From an uncultured Eubacterium sp. (lineage in GTDB: Bacteria > Bacillota > Clostridia > Lachnospirales > Lachnospiraceae), in contig CAMWXD010000009.1 in the NCBI GenBank assembly GCA_947178105.1, forward strand, positions 29,359-93,358: DNA of 64,000 bases. Direction: 5' to 3'. Below the pieces are notes generated by a model, which saw only the letters and a list, made by a program, of their open reading frames with translations, was not told the DNA's origin and searched no databases. Positions 16,949-24,843 of the stretch are shown in pieces; the first letter of the stretch is position 1; every line of letters starts with the position of its first letter. A program made the position numbers and the translations under genes.

Positions 16949-17650
16949 TTATTTTAAAATCATCTGTGCGAAAGAAGAAGCAAGCGCCAGTTTATAAGTA
17001 CGGCTGACAGGCAGCTCTTTTTCGTTGCATATACACTTTGCAGCTTCTACTCTGGAAATATAGTGCAGGTTTACGATGTAGCGGTTATGTATCCGCTGAA
17101 AAAAACCGGGCAGTTCTGCTTCGACTTCGCCCAGCTTGCGGTAAAAGGAGACAGTGCTTCCATCCTGGATTTTGGCATGGATTGTGCGCCTGTCACTTTT
17201 AAAATAACAGATTTCATGAAAAGGGATACGCAGTGTGCCGGATTTTTGTTCTATAAGAAAGTATTGTGCTGCATGGGTATGCAGCTCATCGATTGCCCGA
17301 TCCAGGATTTGTTTGATCTTTGTTTCCTGATAAGGCTTTAGGATATATTGGAATGCCTGCACCTCATATCCTTCAAATACATAATCGGGATAAGCCGTTA
17401 TAAAAATTATCAGCATTTTGAATCCGGCTAAGCGCAGGGCTTTTGCGGTATCCATCCCGCCCATGCCAGGCATTTCAATGTCAAGAAACAAAAGGTCAGG
17501 CGGATTGTCATTTACTTTTTGCAGCAATGCATTGCCGGATTCATATTCTGTGATCTCGCAGGCAATGCCTTTTAGCGCTAAGTGTATTTTGGCCAGATGT
17601 TTCAACTGCCTGCGCAGGCTCTTTTCATCGTCGCAGATTGCAAGCTTCAT
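16949..17650 (-). CDS. LytTR-family response regulator
   Basis: A 233-residue regulator with a receiver domain (Asp7, Asp8, phospho-acceptor Asp57 in LLFLDIEMPGMGG) and a LytTR DNA-binding domain from about residue 130 (ICYFKSDRRTIHAKI, FQRIHNRYIVNLHYI). It forms a two-component system with the GHKL kinase downstream. It is divergent from the BceAB-like operon, the probable target. A possible promoter for it reads TTGGCA (17740-17745) and TATATC (17716-17721) on the minus strand with an 18-base spacer. Confidence 0.88.
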   Translation of the reverse strand: MKLAICDDEKSLRRQLKHLAKIHLALKGIACEITEYESGNALLQKVNDNPPDLLFLDIEMPGMGGMDTAKALRLAGFKMLIIFITAYPDYVFEGYEVQAFQYILKPYQETKIKQILDRAIDELHTHAAQYFLIEQKSGTLRIPFHEICYFKSDRRTIHAKIQDGSTVSFYRKLGEVEAELPGFFQRIHNRYIVNLHYISRVEAAKCICNEKELPVSRTYKLALASSFAQMILK

Positions 17651-17855
17651 GTTTGGTTCTCCTTCCGGTTTCAGATCTTTTTTAGTTTAGCATACGGATT
17701 TTGAAAAATCTATAAGATATACAAATATTACAAAATCTGTGCCAAACTTAACATCAAACAGCCGGACAGCGACAGGATAAAGCGTTATGATAAGCATGGT
17801 ATTTTACAGCTTGGAAGCTGTAAACCTGCATTGTTACGAAAAAGGAGGCAGACAG

Positions 17856-18611
17856 ATGTTGGAAGTCAATCACTTAAACAAAAGCTATACAAATGGAACA
17901 ACCACGTATCCGGTGCTTAAGGATGTATCTTTTCAGATTCAAAAGGGAGAATTTGTGGCGGTCATGGGACCGTCGGGAAGCGGGAAAACGACGCTGTTAA
18001 ATTGTATTTCCTGCTTTATTCCGCATGACAGCGGCAGTGTGCGGCTGGGCGGACAGGAATTGTCAAATATGAATGAAACACAGCTTGCGGCGGTCAGAAA
18101 CCAAAAGCTGGGGTTTGTATTTCAGGATTTTATGCTCTTGGACGGCCTGACGGTTAGGGAAAATATCTGCCTGCCGCAGATCATTGCAGGAAAACCGATT
18201 CCGCAGATGGAAGCAAAGTCGGAAAAATTCTGTGCGCTTTTTGGCATAGACAAAATCATGGACAAATATCCGGCGGAAATATCCGGAGGGGAAAAGCAGC
18301 GAACGGCAGTCGCAAGGTCGCTGATGAATAACCCATATATCATTCTGGCGGATGAGCCGACCGGAAATCTTGACAGCAAGTCATGCAACGCAGTGATTAC
18401 GGCGTTTTTGCACGCAAAGGAACGGGTTGGCGCTACGATTTTTATGGTAACACATGACAGCTATGCGGCATCGTTTTGTGACCGCGTGATCGTATTAAAA
18501 GACGGCGTGATCTATCGGGAAGCAGGAAGAAGGGGTGACCGGCGCCAGTTTATGGATGAGTTGCTGGACATTCTGCGAGGCATGGGAGGTGATGGCAATG
18601 ACCATGCGTAA
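17856..18611 (+). CDS. Bce-type ABC transporter ATP-binding protein
   Basis: A 251-residue MacB/BceA-class ATPase: Walker A GPSGSGKTT (38-46), signature ISGGEKQRTAVARSL, Walker B ILADEPTGNLDS. ATG 17856 follows AAAGGAGG; a longer frame upstream from 17787 has no site. It powers the large FtsX-like permease encoded next and probably gives resistance to peptide antibiotics that bind lipid II cycle intermediates, as known for BceAB. The divergent LytTR system is the likely regulator. Confidence 0.88.
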   Translation: MLEVNHLNKSYTNGTTTYPVLKDVSFQIQKGEFVAVMGPSGSGKTTLLNCISCFIPHDSGSVRLGGQELSNMNETQLAAVRNQKLGFVFQDFMLLDGLTVRENICLPQIIAGKPIPQMEAKSEKFCALFGIDKIMDKYPAEISGGEKQRTAVARSLMNNPYIILADEPTGNLDSKSCNAVITAFLHAKERVGATIFMVTHDSYAASFCDRVIVLKDGVIYREAGRRGDRRQFMDELLDILRGMGGDGNDHA

Positions 18612-20709
18612 AGTATATGACAGTCTTCGCAAAAGCAGCAGAGGCCAGTATTTGCTGTTGGGATTTTGTATTTTTTTATCGGTGCTGCTTATGACATCTT
18701 TTGCGCTGATGTACTATGGCCCTACGGTACAGGAATTTTTGCCGGAAGGCGGCGATACCCGCAAAATGGCATCCCTGCTTTTGGCAGTTACAGCAGTCGG
18801 ATGTTTTCTTTTTACCGTCTATGCATCCAGCCTGTTTTTTCGGTACAAGTCCAGGGAATATGGGGTACTGATGGCGCTTGGGATGCAGAAAAAAGCGCTG
18901 CGCAGGCTGCTGTTTCAGGAATTGCTGCTTTTAACAGCAGCGGCGTCCCTGCTTGGATTTGCCTGCTCTGTGCCGGTTTCTTTTTTTATCTGGAAGCTGT
19001 TTGAATTGTTTATCATATCCAATGAACAGATGGCGTACCATTTTGGGTGGACGGGATTTTTACCAGGGATCCTTTTTGGTACAGCGATGGTATGTGCACT
19101 TGGCCTTGCAGGAAAGAAATTCATAAATCGTTCCAATATTATGGAGATTCTGCGCACGCAGCAAAAGTCTGAAATGGTAAAAGAAATCAAAAGCTGGACA
19201 TTTCCGGTGGGTTGTATTTTGATGGTTCTTGGCGTCTTGCTCGGCAGCGGCCTGTCGCAGTTTGTGGCAAATATATGGAAGATCAATCTGCCGTCGGTAT
19301 TTTATCTTGTATATTTGCTTTCCTTATATGGCATCTATTTGCTGCTTCTGTCGATCGTGGCACAGAACCGGACACGGAAAAACAAGAAAAAATATTACGC
19401 CAATCTGGTATCCATCAGCCTCATGCGATTTACGGCAAAAGCAACGACGCGCAATATGTGCGTGATTGTGCTGCTGCTGTTCGTCTGCTGCTTCTCTGTC
19501 TTTTACGGCACACAGTATACAATGGCGCCAGGACTATTGTACGATGGCAGCGGAAAGGCATTTGCGATGCATTACCCTGCAAAAGAAACGCAGATAGAAA
19601 CACAGATTGGCAGCGATGAGATTGAGGATACCGCGTTACGCTATCAAATACAGGTGACAGATTTTGCAGAAGCTGATGCGGCAAACCTGGTGATATCGTA
19701 TCACAGGCGTGATTTTAATGAGGACGGAACAAGGTATCTGGACTTGTACAGCGACCGGGAAAAAGCGGCGCTGTTTATTCCAGAAACTGCATATCAGGCT
19801 GCAACGGGGAAAGAGGTATCGGTACTGGCGGGGCATTATAAGGCCGTGTTAACTGCGGATTTTCACGAGTTTTTTGATTTTGCGGACGGATTAAAGGAAG
19901 CCATGAATCCCGATACTGGCGAGAGCTTTCCGCTCGTATTTGACGGGAAGCTGGAAAACAATACACTTGCACAGATGAGCAAGCCGTTTTTATATGTGGT
20001 GAATCAGGCTGATTATGAAATTATGACACAAGGGCTGGATACAGAGTATCAAGAACATCTTGTCTTTTTCAATGTCACAGATTTAGAAAATTCCTATGAT
20101 TTTGCAAAAGATCTGCTCGGGCAGTATGTCAGCGCTTGCAGTGCTCGCTCGGATCATATCGGAAACTGGGATATTTGGGAACAAAAGCTTGCAGACAGCG
20201 CTGGAGAACAATATGGCTACGAAGGAGGCTGCAACCTGTCGATTGAAAATCCGCTTCTGCTAAGCGACTGGAAATATGCGCCGCAGTTTCAGATCCTGAC
20301 AGTACAGGACAGAATGCAGCTCATCAGCGTATATGTGATGCTTAGCCTGTATATTTTTATTATTTCCATTGCCGCAGTCAGTGTGATGTGCTATGTCAGA
20401 AGCATATCAGTAGCGAACGACAACCAGGCATTGTTTGTCAGCCTGTCCAGGCTCGGAGCCGGTCGGGCTTACCAGCGAAAGGTCTTAAAAAACCAGCTCG
20501 CCCGGATCTTCCAGTACCCGGCAGTAATCGGCTGCGGGCTGGGATACCTGTTTTCCTTTGTTATGGAATATTTTAATGATGGAAAGCTCGTGAAAGCAGA
20601 AGTGACAGCGATGGGGCTGCTTGCAGTGATAATTGCAGGCGTAGCCGCTGTGCTGTATGTTGTGTATCGGTATGCGGCTAAGAAGGCTGAGGAGATTGTG
20701 GGGATTTGA
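18598..20709 (+). CDS. Bce-type ABC transporter permease
   Basis: A ~703-residue permease of the BceB class. It has membrane segments near residues 25-45, 60-85, 115-140, 160-180, 205-225, 235-260 and ~285, then a large extracellular domain (~residues 300-600) and three C-terminal segments, including YVMLSLYIFIISIAAVSVMCYV. The lipid-binding extracellular domain between helices 7 and 8 is the mark of the family. ATG 18598 lies eight bases after GGAGG and overlaps the ATPase gene by 14 bases; ATG 18592 or 18604 remain possible. Confidence 0.88.
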   Translation: MTMRKVYDSLRKSSRGQYLLLGFCIFLSVLLMTSFALMYYGPTVQEFLPEGGDTRKMASLLLAVTAVGCFLFTVYASSLFFRYKSREYGVLMALGMQKKALRRLLFQELLLLTAAASLLGFACSVPVSFFIWKLFELFIISNEQMAYHFGWTGFLPGILFGTAMVCALGLAGKKFINRSNIMEILRTQQKSEMVKEIKSWTFPVGCILMVLGVLLGSGLSQFVANIWKINLPSVFYLVYLLSLYGIYLLLLSIVAQNRTRKNKKKYYANLVSISLMRFTAKATTRNMCVIVLLLFVCCFSVFYGTQYTMAPGLLYDGSGKAFAMHYPAKETQIETQIGSDEIEDTALRYQIQVTDFAEADAANLVISYHRRDFNEDGTRYLDLYSDREKAALFIPETAYQAATGKEVSVLAGHYKAVLTADFHEFFDFADGLKEAMNPDTGESFPLVFDGKLENNTLAQMSKPFLYVVNQADYEIMTQGLDTEYQEHLVFFNVTDLENSYDFAKDLLGQYVSACSARSDHIGNWDIWEQKLADSAGEQYGYEGGCNLSIENPLLLSDWKYAPQFQILTVQDRMQLISVYVMLSLYIFIISIAAVSVMCYVRSISVANDNQALFVSLSRLGAGRAYQRKVLKNQLARIFQYPAVIGCGLGYLFSFVMEYFNDGKLVKAEVTAMGLLAVIIAGVAAVLYVVYRYAAKKAEEIVGI

Positions 20710-20925
20710 CGGGGATAAGGATTCAGGCCGCTCCAGGAAGAATTGCAGGGATTTGTGTTTTTTGCAGGCCGCTGCGGTTCTTTCTGGCAGTTGTGCATGG
20801 TATGAATAAGCGATGTTAGGGTTCAGCTATTTTCACTTCCATTGTTTGCCAGTTATATGTGATAAGAACGGCAGTAAAAGTACTATAATGATAAATTGTT
20901 TAAAAATAATGAAAAAAAGATATTG
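20710..20925. other. Gene-free stretch after the Bce-type operon
   Basis: No coding frame with a start and binding site. It contains two near copies of caggccgct (20725-20733 and 20765-20773) that do not form a stable hairpin. The sequence becomes AT-rich towards the toxin promoter. Confidence 0.5.
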
Positions 20926-20954
20926 TTGTGGAGCGTCAAAAGATGTGTTATAAT
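20926..20954 (+). promoter_or_regulatory. Promoter of the first holin-like toxin mRNA
   Basis: -35 TTGTGG at 20926-20931, 17-base spacer, -10 TATAAT at 20949-20954. The transcript would begin near 20961 with aatcgtgttaca (20966-20977), shared with the second toxin locus. Confidence 0.6.
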
Positions 20955-21018
20955 CTCAAAAGAGCAATCGTGTTACAGGGTGCGTTGACCTCATTCTAAA
21001 AAGAATGGGGGTGATGCT

Positions 21019-21132
21019 ATGAAAAAGAGAAAACATAAGAAACATAAGATTCATATTTCTCTTATGGAGTTGCTGACTTTTGGCATATTCCTTTTAGCAT
21101 TACTTACATTCGTGTTTACGTTTTGTAAGTAA
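21019..21132 (+). CDS. Holin-like type I toxin, copy 1
   Basis: A 37-residue peptide: a basic head (MKKRKHKKHK) followed by one membrane segment (LMELLTFGIFLLALLTFVFTF). The core MELLTFGIFLLALL matches the short putative holin-like toxin family of Firmicutes, whose over-production damages the membrane. ATG 21019 follows a GGGGG box. That box sits in a hairpin (acctcattct pairing with agaatggggg around a 4-base loop), so translation is restrained as in known type I toxin mRNAs. An antisense RNA runs against the 3' end. Confidence 0.75.
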   Translation: MKKRKHKKHKIHISLMELLTFGIFLLALLTFVFTFCK

Positions 21133-21138
21133 TCATAC

Positions 21139-21236
21139 ATAGCAAAAGCCACCCTGATACTTTGGTCGGTCTTAGGGTGGCATTGCTATCTCAATAATCG
21201 GTCAACCCCTTGTGGGCGGTTGCTCTTTGCTTTGTG
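21139..21236 (-). ncRNA. Antisense antitoxin RNA of toxin copy 1
   Basis: On the minus strand a promoter reads TTGCAA (21265-21270), 17-base spacer, TATAGT (21242-21247). The RNA would begin near 21235 and run leftward through gagcaaccgccca to the hairpin formed by 21148-21155 and 21174-21181 (gccaccct/agggtggc), followed by TTTT on that strand. It overlaps the 3' untranslated part of the toxin mRNA. The promoter and first ~40 bases nearly match those of the antisense RNA at 24070. Confidence 0.7.
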
Positions 21237-21282
21237 TCTATACTATAGCATATCTTAGATTTGATTGCAAGAGACTTTTTTA

Positions 21283-21720
21283 GCAGGCAGCTCTGAAAGG
21301 TACTTTTTCTATTTTTTATTCAGATTATAAAAACCATTCTAAAATTTAGACTGTTTTTTAACTTGAATTTCTTGTCCATAACCATCCATATTTTTGGGAT
21401 AGTTTTCCACAGTTCCAAAACAGAAAGAAGCAGTAGCTTATCTTTTGTGGAAAACTAAATTTTACGTCTTGCCATAAACCACTTCCTTCTGCTATAATAA
21501 ATTTTATTCATCGGCTTTTACATATCCATAAGCCGCAATGAAAGATATATCTTCTCCTGTGAGCAGTTGCCCAAAACTTTTCAGCAGACTAGAAGATATA
21601 TTTTTTATTGTACCCTTTCCTTTCCGTATGCCGGGCCGTCCTTTTTCATAAAGCTGCAGCAGGATAAATGACAAATGCACATATTTTACAGACAGATTCT
21701 GTCAGCCCGGGTGGCACTGT
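21283..21720. other. Gene-free AT-rich stretch with one inverted repeat
   Basis: No supported gene. An 11-base inverted repeat (21545-21555 with 21591-21601, atatatcttct/agaagatatat) is followed by a T-run and may terminate a rightward transcript, or, read leftward, the methyltransferase transcript. Confidence 0.4.
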
Positions 21721-22332
21721 TTAAGGTTTCGTATGCACTGTTTTCCGCAGTATTAGATTGAGCCATTTCTCATCACCCCTGTTTTTCCGAACATCTGTTG
21801 TTACCCACAATTCTTCTATTGCGATATCGCTGATATCCTTTATCCATGCTTTAAATTCGGTTTCTGTAAAATCGGTAAAATACCGTCCGTTTCTCATTCC
21901 TTCAAAAGTGCCATACTTAAACGAAACATAAAGGATGCCATCTTGTTTTAATGCTTTTATTAACCGGCACATTACGGTAAACAGTTCCTGTTTCGGCAGA
22001 TGAAGGATGGATGAGCACGCCCAGATGCCATCATACAGGCCGGTTTGGTTAAATTGCTGGAACAGCATTTGCTCTACTTGTATTCCTGCATAAGCACTTG
22101 CAATTTTACAGAGCTTTTCGGAGCCGTCAATGGCGTGCACCTGCATCCCATGATCCAAAAAATACTTGGTATCGCGGCCGGAACCGCATCCAAAATCCAG
22201 GATCAGAGAGGCGCTTGGAAGTTTTTTTAAAAATTTCGTCTGAGTGGATGTAAAATCTACGGATTGTGTACCAGCAACGAAATTTTCTGCATTTACGTTA
22301 TAATAGTCCAAAGTAGTTTGTAATGTATTCAT
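21721..22332 (-). CDS. Class I SAM-dependent methyltransferase
   Basis: A 203-residue methyltransferase with the SAM-binding motif LILDFGCGSGRDTKYFLDHG (~residues 44-63), acidic loop VHAIDGS and motif ILHLPKQEL, as in Tellurite-resistance/UbiE-like enzymes of unknown substrate. The start is set at ATG 22332, seven bases after GAGGA; an upstream in-frame ATG at 22380 has no site. It stands alone between two unrelated loci. The substrate is not predictable. Confidence 0.8.
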   Translation of the reverse strand: MNTLQTTLDYYNVNAENFVAGTQSVDFTSTQTKFLKKLPSASLILDFGCGSGRDTKYFLDHGMQVHAIDGSEKLCKIASAYAGIQVEQMLFQQFNQTGLYDGIWACSSILHLPKQELFTVMCRLIKALKQDGILYVSFKYGTFEGMRNGRYFTDFTETEFKAWIKDISDIAIEELWVTTDVRKNRGDEKWLNLILRKTVHTKP

Positions 22333-22554
22333 TTTATATTCCTCATTTAGAATATGGATATCTCCTGTCCTTTCTGTCACTCCAGTATATCATGTGTATT
22401 TAGAATTGTAAATATTTGATCTCTATGTTTGAATTCTAAATGTTTGCTTCCTCTATGACTTGTTTTTCGATTAATGAAGCGAAATAGTTAAATTTTATAG
22501 ATTTTATGTAAGATTTTTTCCTCAATCCATAGTAAATTAAGTAAAGAAGAAAGG

Positions 22555-23124
22555 ATGGTGGCAAAATTGGACGACAGCAGGATTATCGAATTGTTTTACG
22601 CGCGCAGTGAACAGGCGGTCACAGAGCTGTCAAAGAAATATGGGGCTGTATGCAAAAAAGTTGCGGGAAATATTTTACATAATCCGCTTGACGCAGAGGA
22701 ATGCGTCAATGATGCTTATTTGGGTGTGTGGAATACGATACCCCCGCAAAAGCCAGAACTGTTGCTGGCATATGTATGCCGGATTGTGCGTAACATTTCT
22801 GTTGCAAAATATCATGCCGTTACGGCTGTAAAGCGGAACAGCAATTATGATGCTGCGTTAGATGAACTGGAGGGTTGCTTTGCATCAGTAGATACGGTGG
22901 AATCAGAATTGGCAGTAAGAGAATTGTCCCACGCGATCAATGGGTTTTTGGCATCATTGGATCAGGAGAGCCGCATTATTTTTGTATGGCGCTATTGGTA
23001 TGCGGATTCGGTTACTGTAATAGCAGCCAGGTTAAGGCGCAGTGAAAACAGCGTATCGGTAAGGCTGTTCCGTATTCGGGAAAAGCTGAAAAAATATTTA
23101 AAGAAAGAAGGTTATGAGCTATGA
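22555..23124 (+). CDS. ECF-like RNA polymerase sigma factor
   Basis: A ~189-residue sigma factor with region 2 (LDAEECVNDAYLGVWNTIPP, AYVCRIVRNISVAKYH) and region 4 (DQESRIIFVWRYWYADSVTVIAARLRRSENSVSVRLFRIREKLKKYL). It overlaps the next gene by four bases (ATGA), the usual link between an ECF sigma factor and its anti-sigma factor. ATG 22555 directly abuts AAAGG, which is too close; GTG 22558 or TTG 22567 could be the true start. Confidence 0.85.
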   Translation: MVAKLDDSRIIELFYARSEQAVTELSKKYGAVCKKVAGNILHNPLDAEECVNDAYLGVWNTIPPQKPELLLAYVCRIVRNISVAKYHAVTAVKRNSNYDAALDELEGCFASVDTVESELAVRELSHAINGFLASLDQESRIIFVWRYWYADSVTVIAARLRRSENSVSVRLFRIREKLKKYLKKEGYEL

Positions 23125-23762
23125 AGCGGGATATGATTTCAAGAATGATTGGCGGAATTGACCAGCAGTTTATTCAGGAAGCAGAGGACTATCTGGAAGC
23201 AGTGGGCAATCCGGCAGGCGGCAGGCGCTTTAGGTGTGCAGGAGCTATCCATAAAAAAATAATTGCGGCAGCAGCCGTGTTTGTATGTATTATTGTGGGA
23301 TGCCTGCCGTCTGCGGCAAGATCTTTGCAGGGGTACTTTCACGATATTGTCCGTTGGGACGGCGCTGTGACGGGAACGGAGTATGAGGCGGCAGAGCAGG
23401 AAGTAAAGATTTGTGTTTCTGAAATGATACAGGAAAAAGAGAAGCTGCTGCCGGTGCATATTACGTTTTCTGATATGACAAAAGCGCCGTACAGTGATCT
23501 TAGCGCAGGTGAAGTGGCATTGGGGGATTATCGGATTCTGGATGTGTTCGATCATGTGATTATGTCAGCAGAAGGGTTGCAGGAAGAAATTATTGGAAAG
23601 GTACAGGATGGGAAAGTAACAGTGATGCTGCCTTTCAGTAAGGAGGCGGTTGCTGCTGGGAGTGAGTATAGACTGGTAATTGAGGGTATCTATGGGATAA
23701 AGAAGGCAGATCAGCCTTTGCGGATCAGGGGATGTTGGGAATGTAAATTTATGGTAGAATAG
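23121..23762 (+). CDS. Probable membrane anti-sigma factor
   Basis: A 213-residue protein with a cytoplasmic head (~48 residues), one membrane segment (KKIIAAAAVFVCIIVGCL, ~50-67) and an extracytoplasmic domain of ~145 residues. Position and coupling to the sigma factor indicate an anti-sigma factor. The outer domain resembles DUF4179-type proteins in size and pattern, but I cannot confirm the family. What it senses is unknown. Confidence 0.7.
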   Translation: MKRDMISRMIGGIDQQFIQEAEDYLEAVGNPAGGRRFRCAGAIHKKIIAAAAVFVCIIVGCLPSAARSLQGYFHDIVRWDGAVTGTEYEAAEQEVKICVSEMIQEKEKLLPVHITFSDMTKAPYSDLSAGEVALGDYRILDVFDHVIMSAEGLQEEIIGKVQDGKVTVMLPFSKEAVAAGSEYRLVIEGIYGIKKADQPLRIRGCWECKFMVE

Positions 23763-23765
23763 AAT

Positions 23766-23930
23766 ATGTTGATTATGCAAGCGCCAGTGGTACAAAATAA
23801 ATATTTTTCGCAAAGAAGAAATGTATCTATGGGCAGTATGAAGAAAAGAGAAGAATGGGTAACAAAAAAATTAAAACGGGAAAAGAAACAGGGGGATAAG
23901 AGTCTCATTGACTTTATACAAGTTCAATGA
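23766..23930 (+). CDS. Possible small basic protein
   Basis: A 54-codon frame begins three bases after the anti-sigma stop. It is rich in lysine, arginine and glutamate (MKKREEWVTKKLKREKKQG). No good binding site precedes ATG 23766, though an internal ATG at 23838 is possible. I report it because of its position in the sigma operon; it may be chance. Confidence 0.25.
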   Translation: MLIMQAPVVQNKYFSQRRNVSMGSMKKREEWVTKKLKREKKQGDKSLIDFIQVQ

Positions 23931-24034
23931 CATTTTTTTAGATATGAATGCATGTATTGAATCGCTTTCTTTTTTTCAGGAGGCCAGCCACTAGATGAAA
24001 TGCCTTATACTATTGATGAACAAACAAAAAGCTC

Positions 24035-24063
24035 TTGCAATCAAACCTAATATATGCTATATT
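24035..24063 (+). promoter_or_regulatory. Promoter of the second antisense RNA
   Basis: -35 TTGCAA (24035-24040), 17-base spacer, -10 TATATT (24058-24063). The surrounding bases ctcttgcaatcaaa and atatgctata match the minus-strand promoter at 21242-21273 almost base for base. Confidence 0.7.
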
Positions 24064-24069
24064 TTAGAC

Positions 24070-24190
24070 ATGAAAGGAGCAACCGCCCATAGTATGGCCC
24101 ACAGGGTACAAAGTGGTTGGCCTCCAAAGTTAAGTTTACAGAATAAACCTACCTCTACCAGCCAAGTACAAGGTAGGTTTATTTATTTTC
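24070..24190 (+). ncRNA. Antisense antitoxin RNA of toxin copy 2
   Basis: Expected start near 24070; it passes through gagcaaccgccca (24077-24089), shared with the other antisense RNA, and ends at the hairpin 24143-24154/24171-24182 (ataaacctacct/aggtaggtttat) followed by a T-rich run. It covers the 3' end of the convergent toxin mRNA, including its last codons. Confidence 0.7.
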
Positions 24191-24277
24191 GTTTGTTATT
24201 CCTATCATGTAGGCAAGCAGCGCGATCAGGAAATTACCGCCTAAAAGTAACAGGCTCAGAACTTCATATGTATCCAT
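24179..24277 (-). CDS. Holin-like type I toxin, copy 2
   Basis: A 32-residue peptide beginning MDTYEVLSLLLLGGNFLIAL and ending GITNENK, with a single membrane segment. It fits the putative holin-like toxin family even better than copy 1. The start at 24277 follows GGGAGGTG. In the mRNA cctccc (+ strand gggagg at 24307-24312) can pair with this binding site, closing it in a hairpin. Promoter on the minus strand: TTGAAG (24371-24376), 17 bases, TATGAT (24348-24353). The 5' end aatcgtgttacaagg (24320-24334, minus) matches copy 1. Confidence 0.8.
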   Translation of the reverse strand: MDTYEVLSLLLLGGNFLIALLAYMIGITNENK

Positions 24278-24347
24278 TCGCACCACCTCCCTTCTTTTTC
24301 AAATTAGGGAGGTTTACCACCTTGTAACACGATTACTCCATAGAATA

Positions 24348-24376
24348 ATCATATCGCAGGTGGTATATTACTTCAA
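24348..24376 (-). promoter_or_regulatory. Promoter of toxin copy 2
   Basis: Minus-strand -35 TTGAAG at 24376-24371, 17-base spacer, -10 TATGAT at 24353-24348. Confidence 0.65.
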
Positions 24377-24561
24377 TAATTTTCCAAACAATTCTCTCTG
24401 GTTTTAAGATTATTTTATTGAACTTTTTGATTTATGAAAATCAAATTTGCAAGGGCTACTATTCCTTTATTGGGCAACTATTTTATTTTCCCCACCTTTC
24501 TGGGGCTGAATAAAAAGTACTTGCTGGATTAAATATATCCCAAATTTATGAAAAGTTTTTA

Positions 24562-24707
24562 GTTACTATTCACACCAGGACTTTGCATTTACTGCAAAGT
24601 CCGTAAAAATGCGTAAATTCAGCCGAGAGAGAAATCAGCCCTTCGCGAAGCGAACTTCAAATGGGCTGATTTCCGTTATTGTGAGCACCGAAGGTGTGAA
24701 CAGTAAC
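24562..24707. repeat. 146-bp structured element: outer stem enclosing two hairpins
   Basis: The outer arms gttactattcacacc (24562-24576) and ggtgtgaacagtaac (24693-24707) pair over 15 bases with one G-T pair. Inside, ggactttgca/tgcaaagtcc (24578-24587 with 24593-24602) and gaaatcagccc/gggctgatttc (24631-24641 with 24663-24673) form two perfect hairpins. The result is a three-way junction in either DNA cruciform or RNA. No open frame crosses it. It is probably a palindromic repetitive element rather than a terminator. Confidence 0.75.
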
Positions 24708-24745
24708 AGTTTTTAAAGCTTGCGTCTGCCATGTAAAAGATTATG

Positions 24746-24774
24746 TTGTAGATTGCCCAAAGGGATGTTATAAT
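24746..24774 (+). promoter_or_regulatory. Promoter of the DUF3298-like gene
   Basis: -35 TTGTAG (24746-24751), 17-base spacer, -10 TATAAT (24769-24774). Upstream lies aaagcttgcgt (24716-24726), also present upstream of the Nudix promoter (26997-27007). Confidence 0.65.
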
Positions 24775-24843
24775 TTTACAAGAATATCTGTGCTACTCTT
24801 TTTTACAGGAAGTGTGCAGACAATTAAAAAAGCAGAAGGGACA

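Noticed and set aside
15637..17650. An agr-type quorum-sensing locus
   Set aside because: No AgrB-like protease or AgrD-like peptide lies near the GHKL/LytTR pair; the divergent transporter is the better partner.
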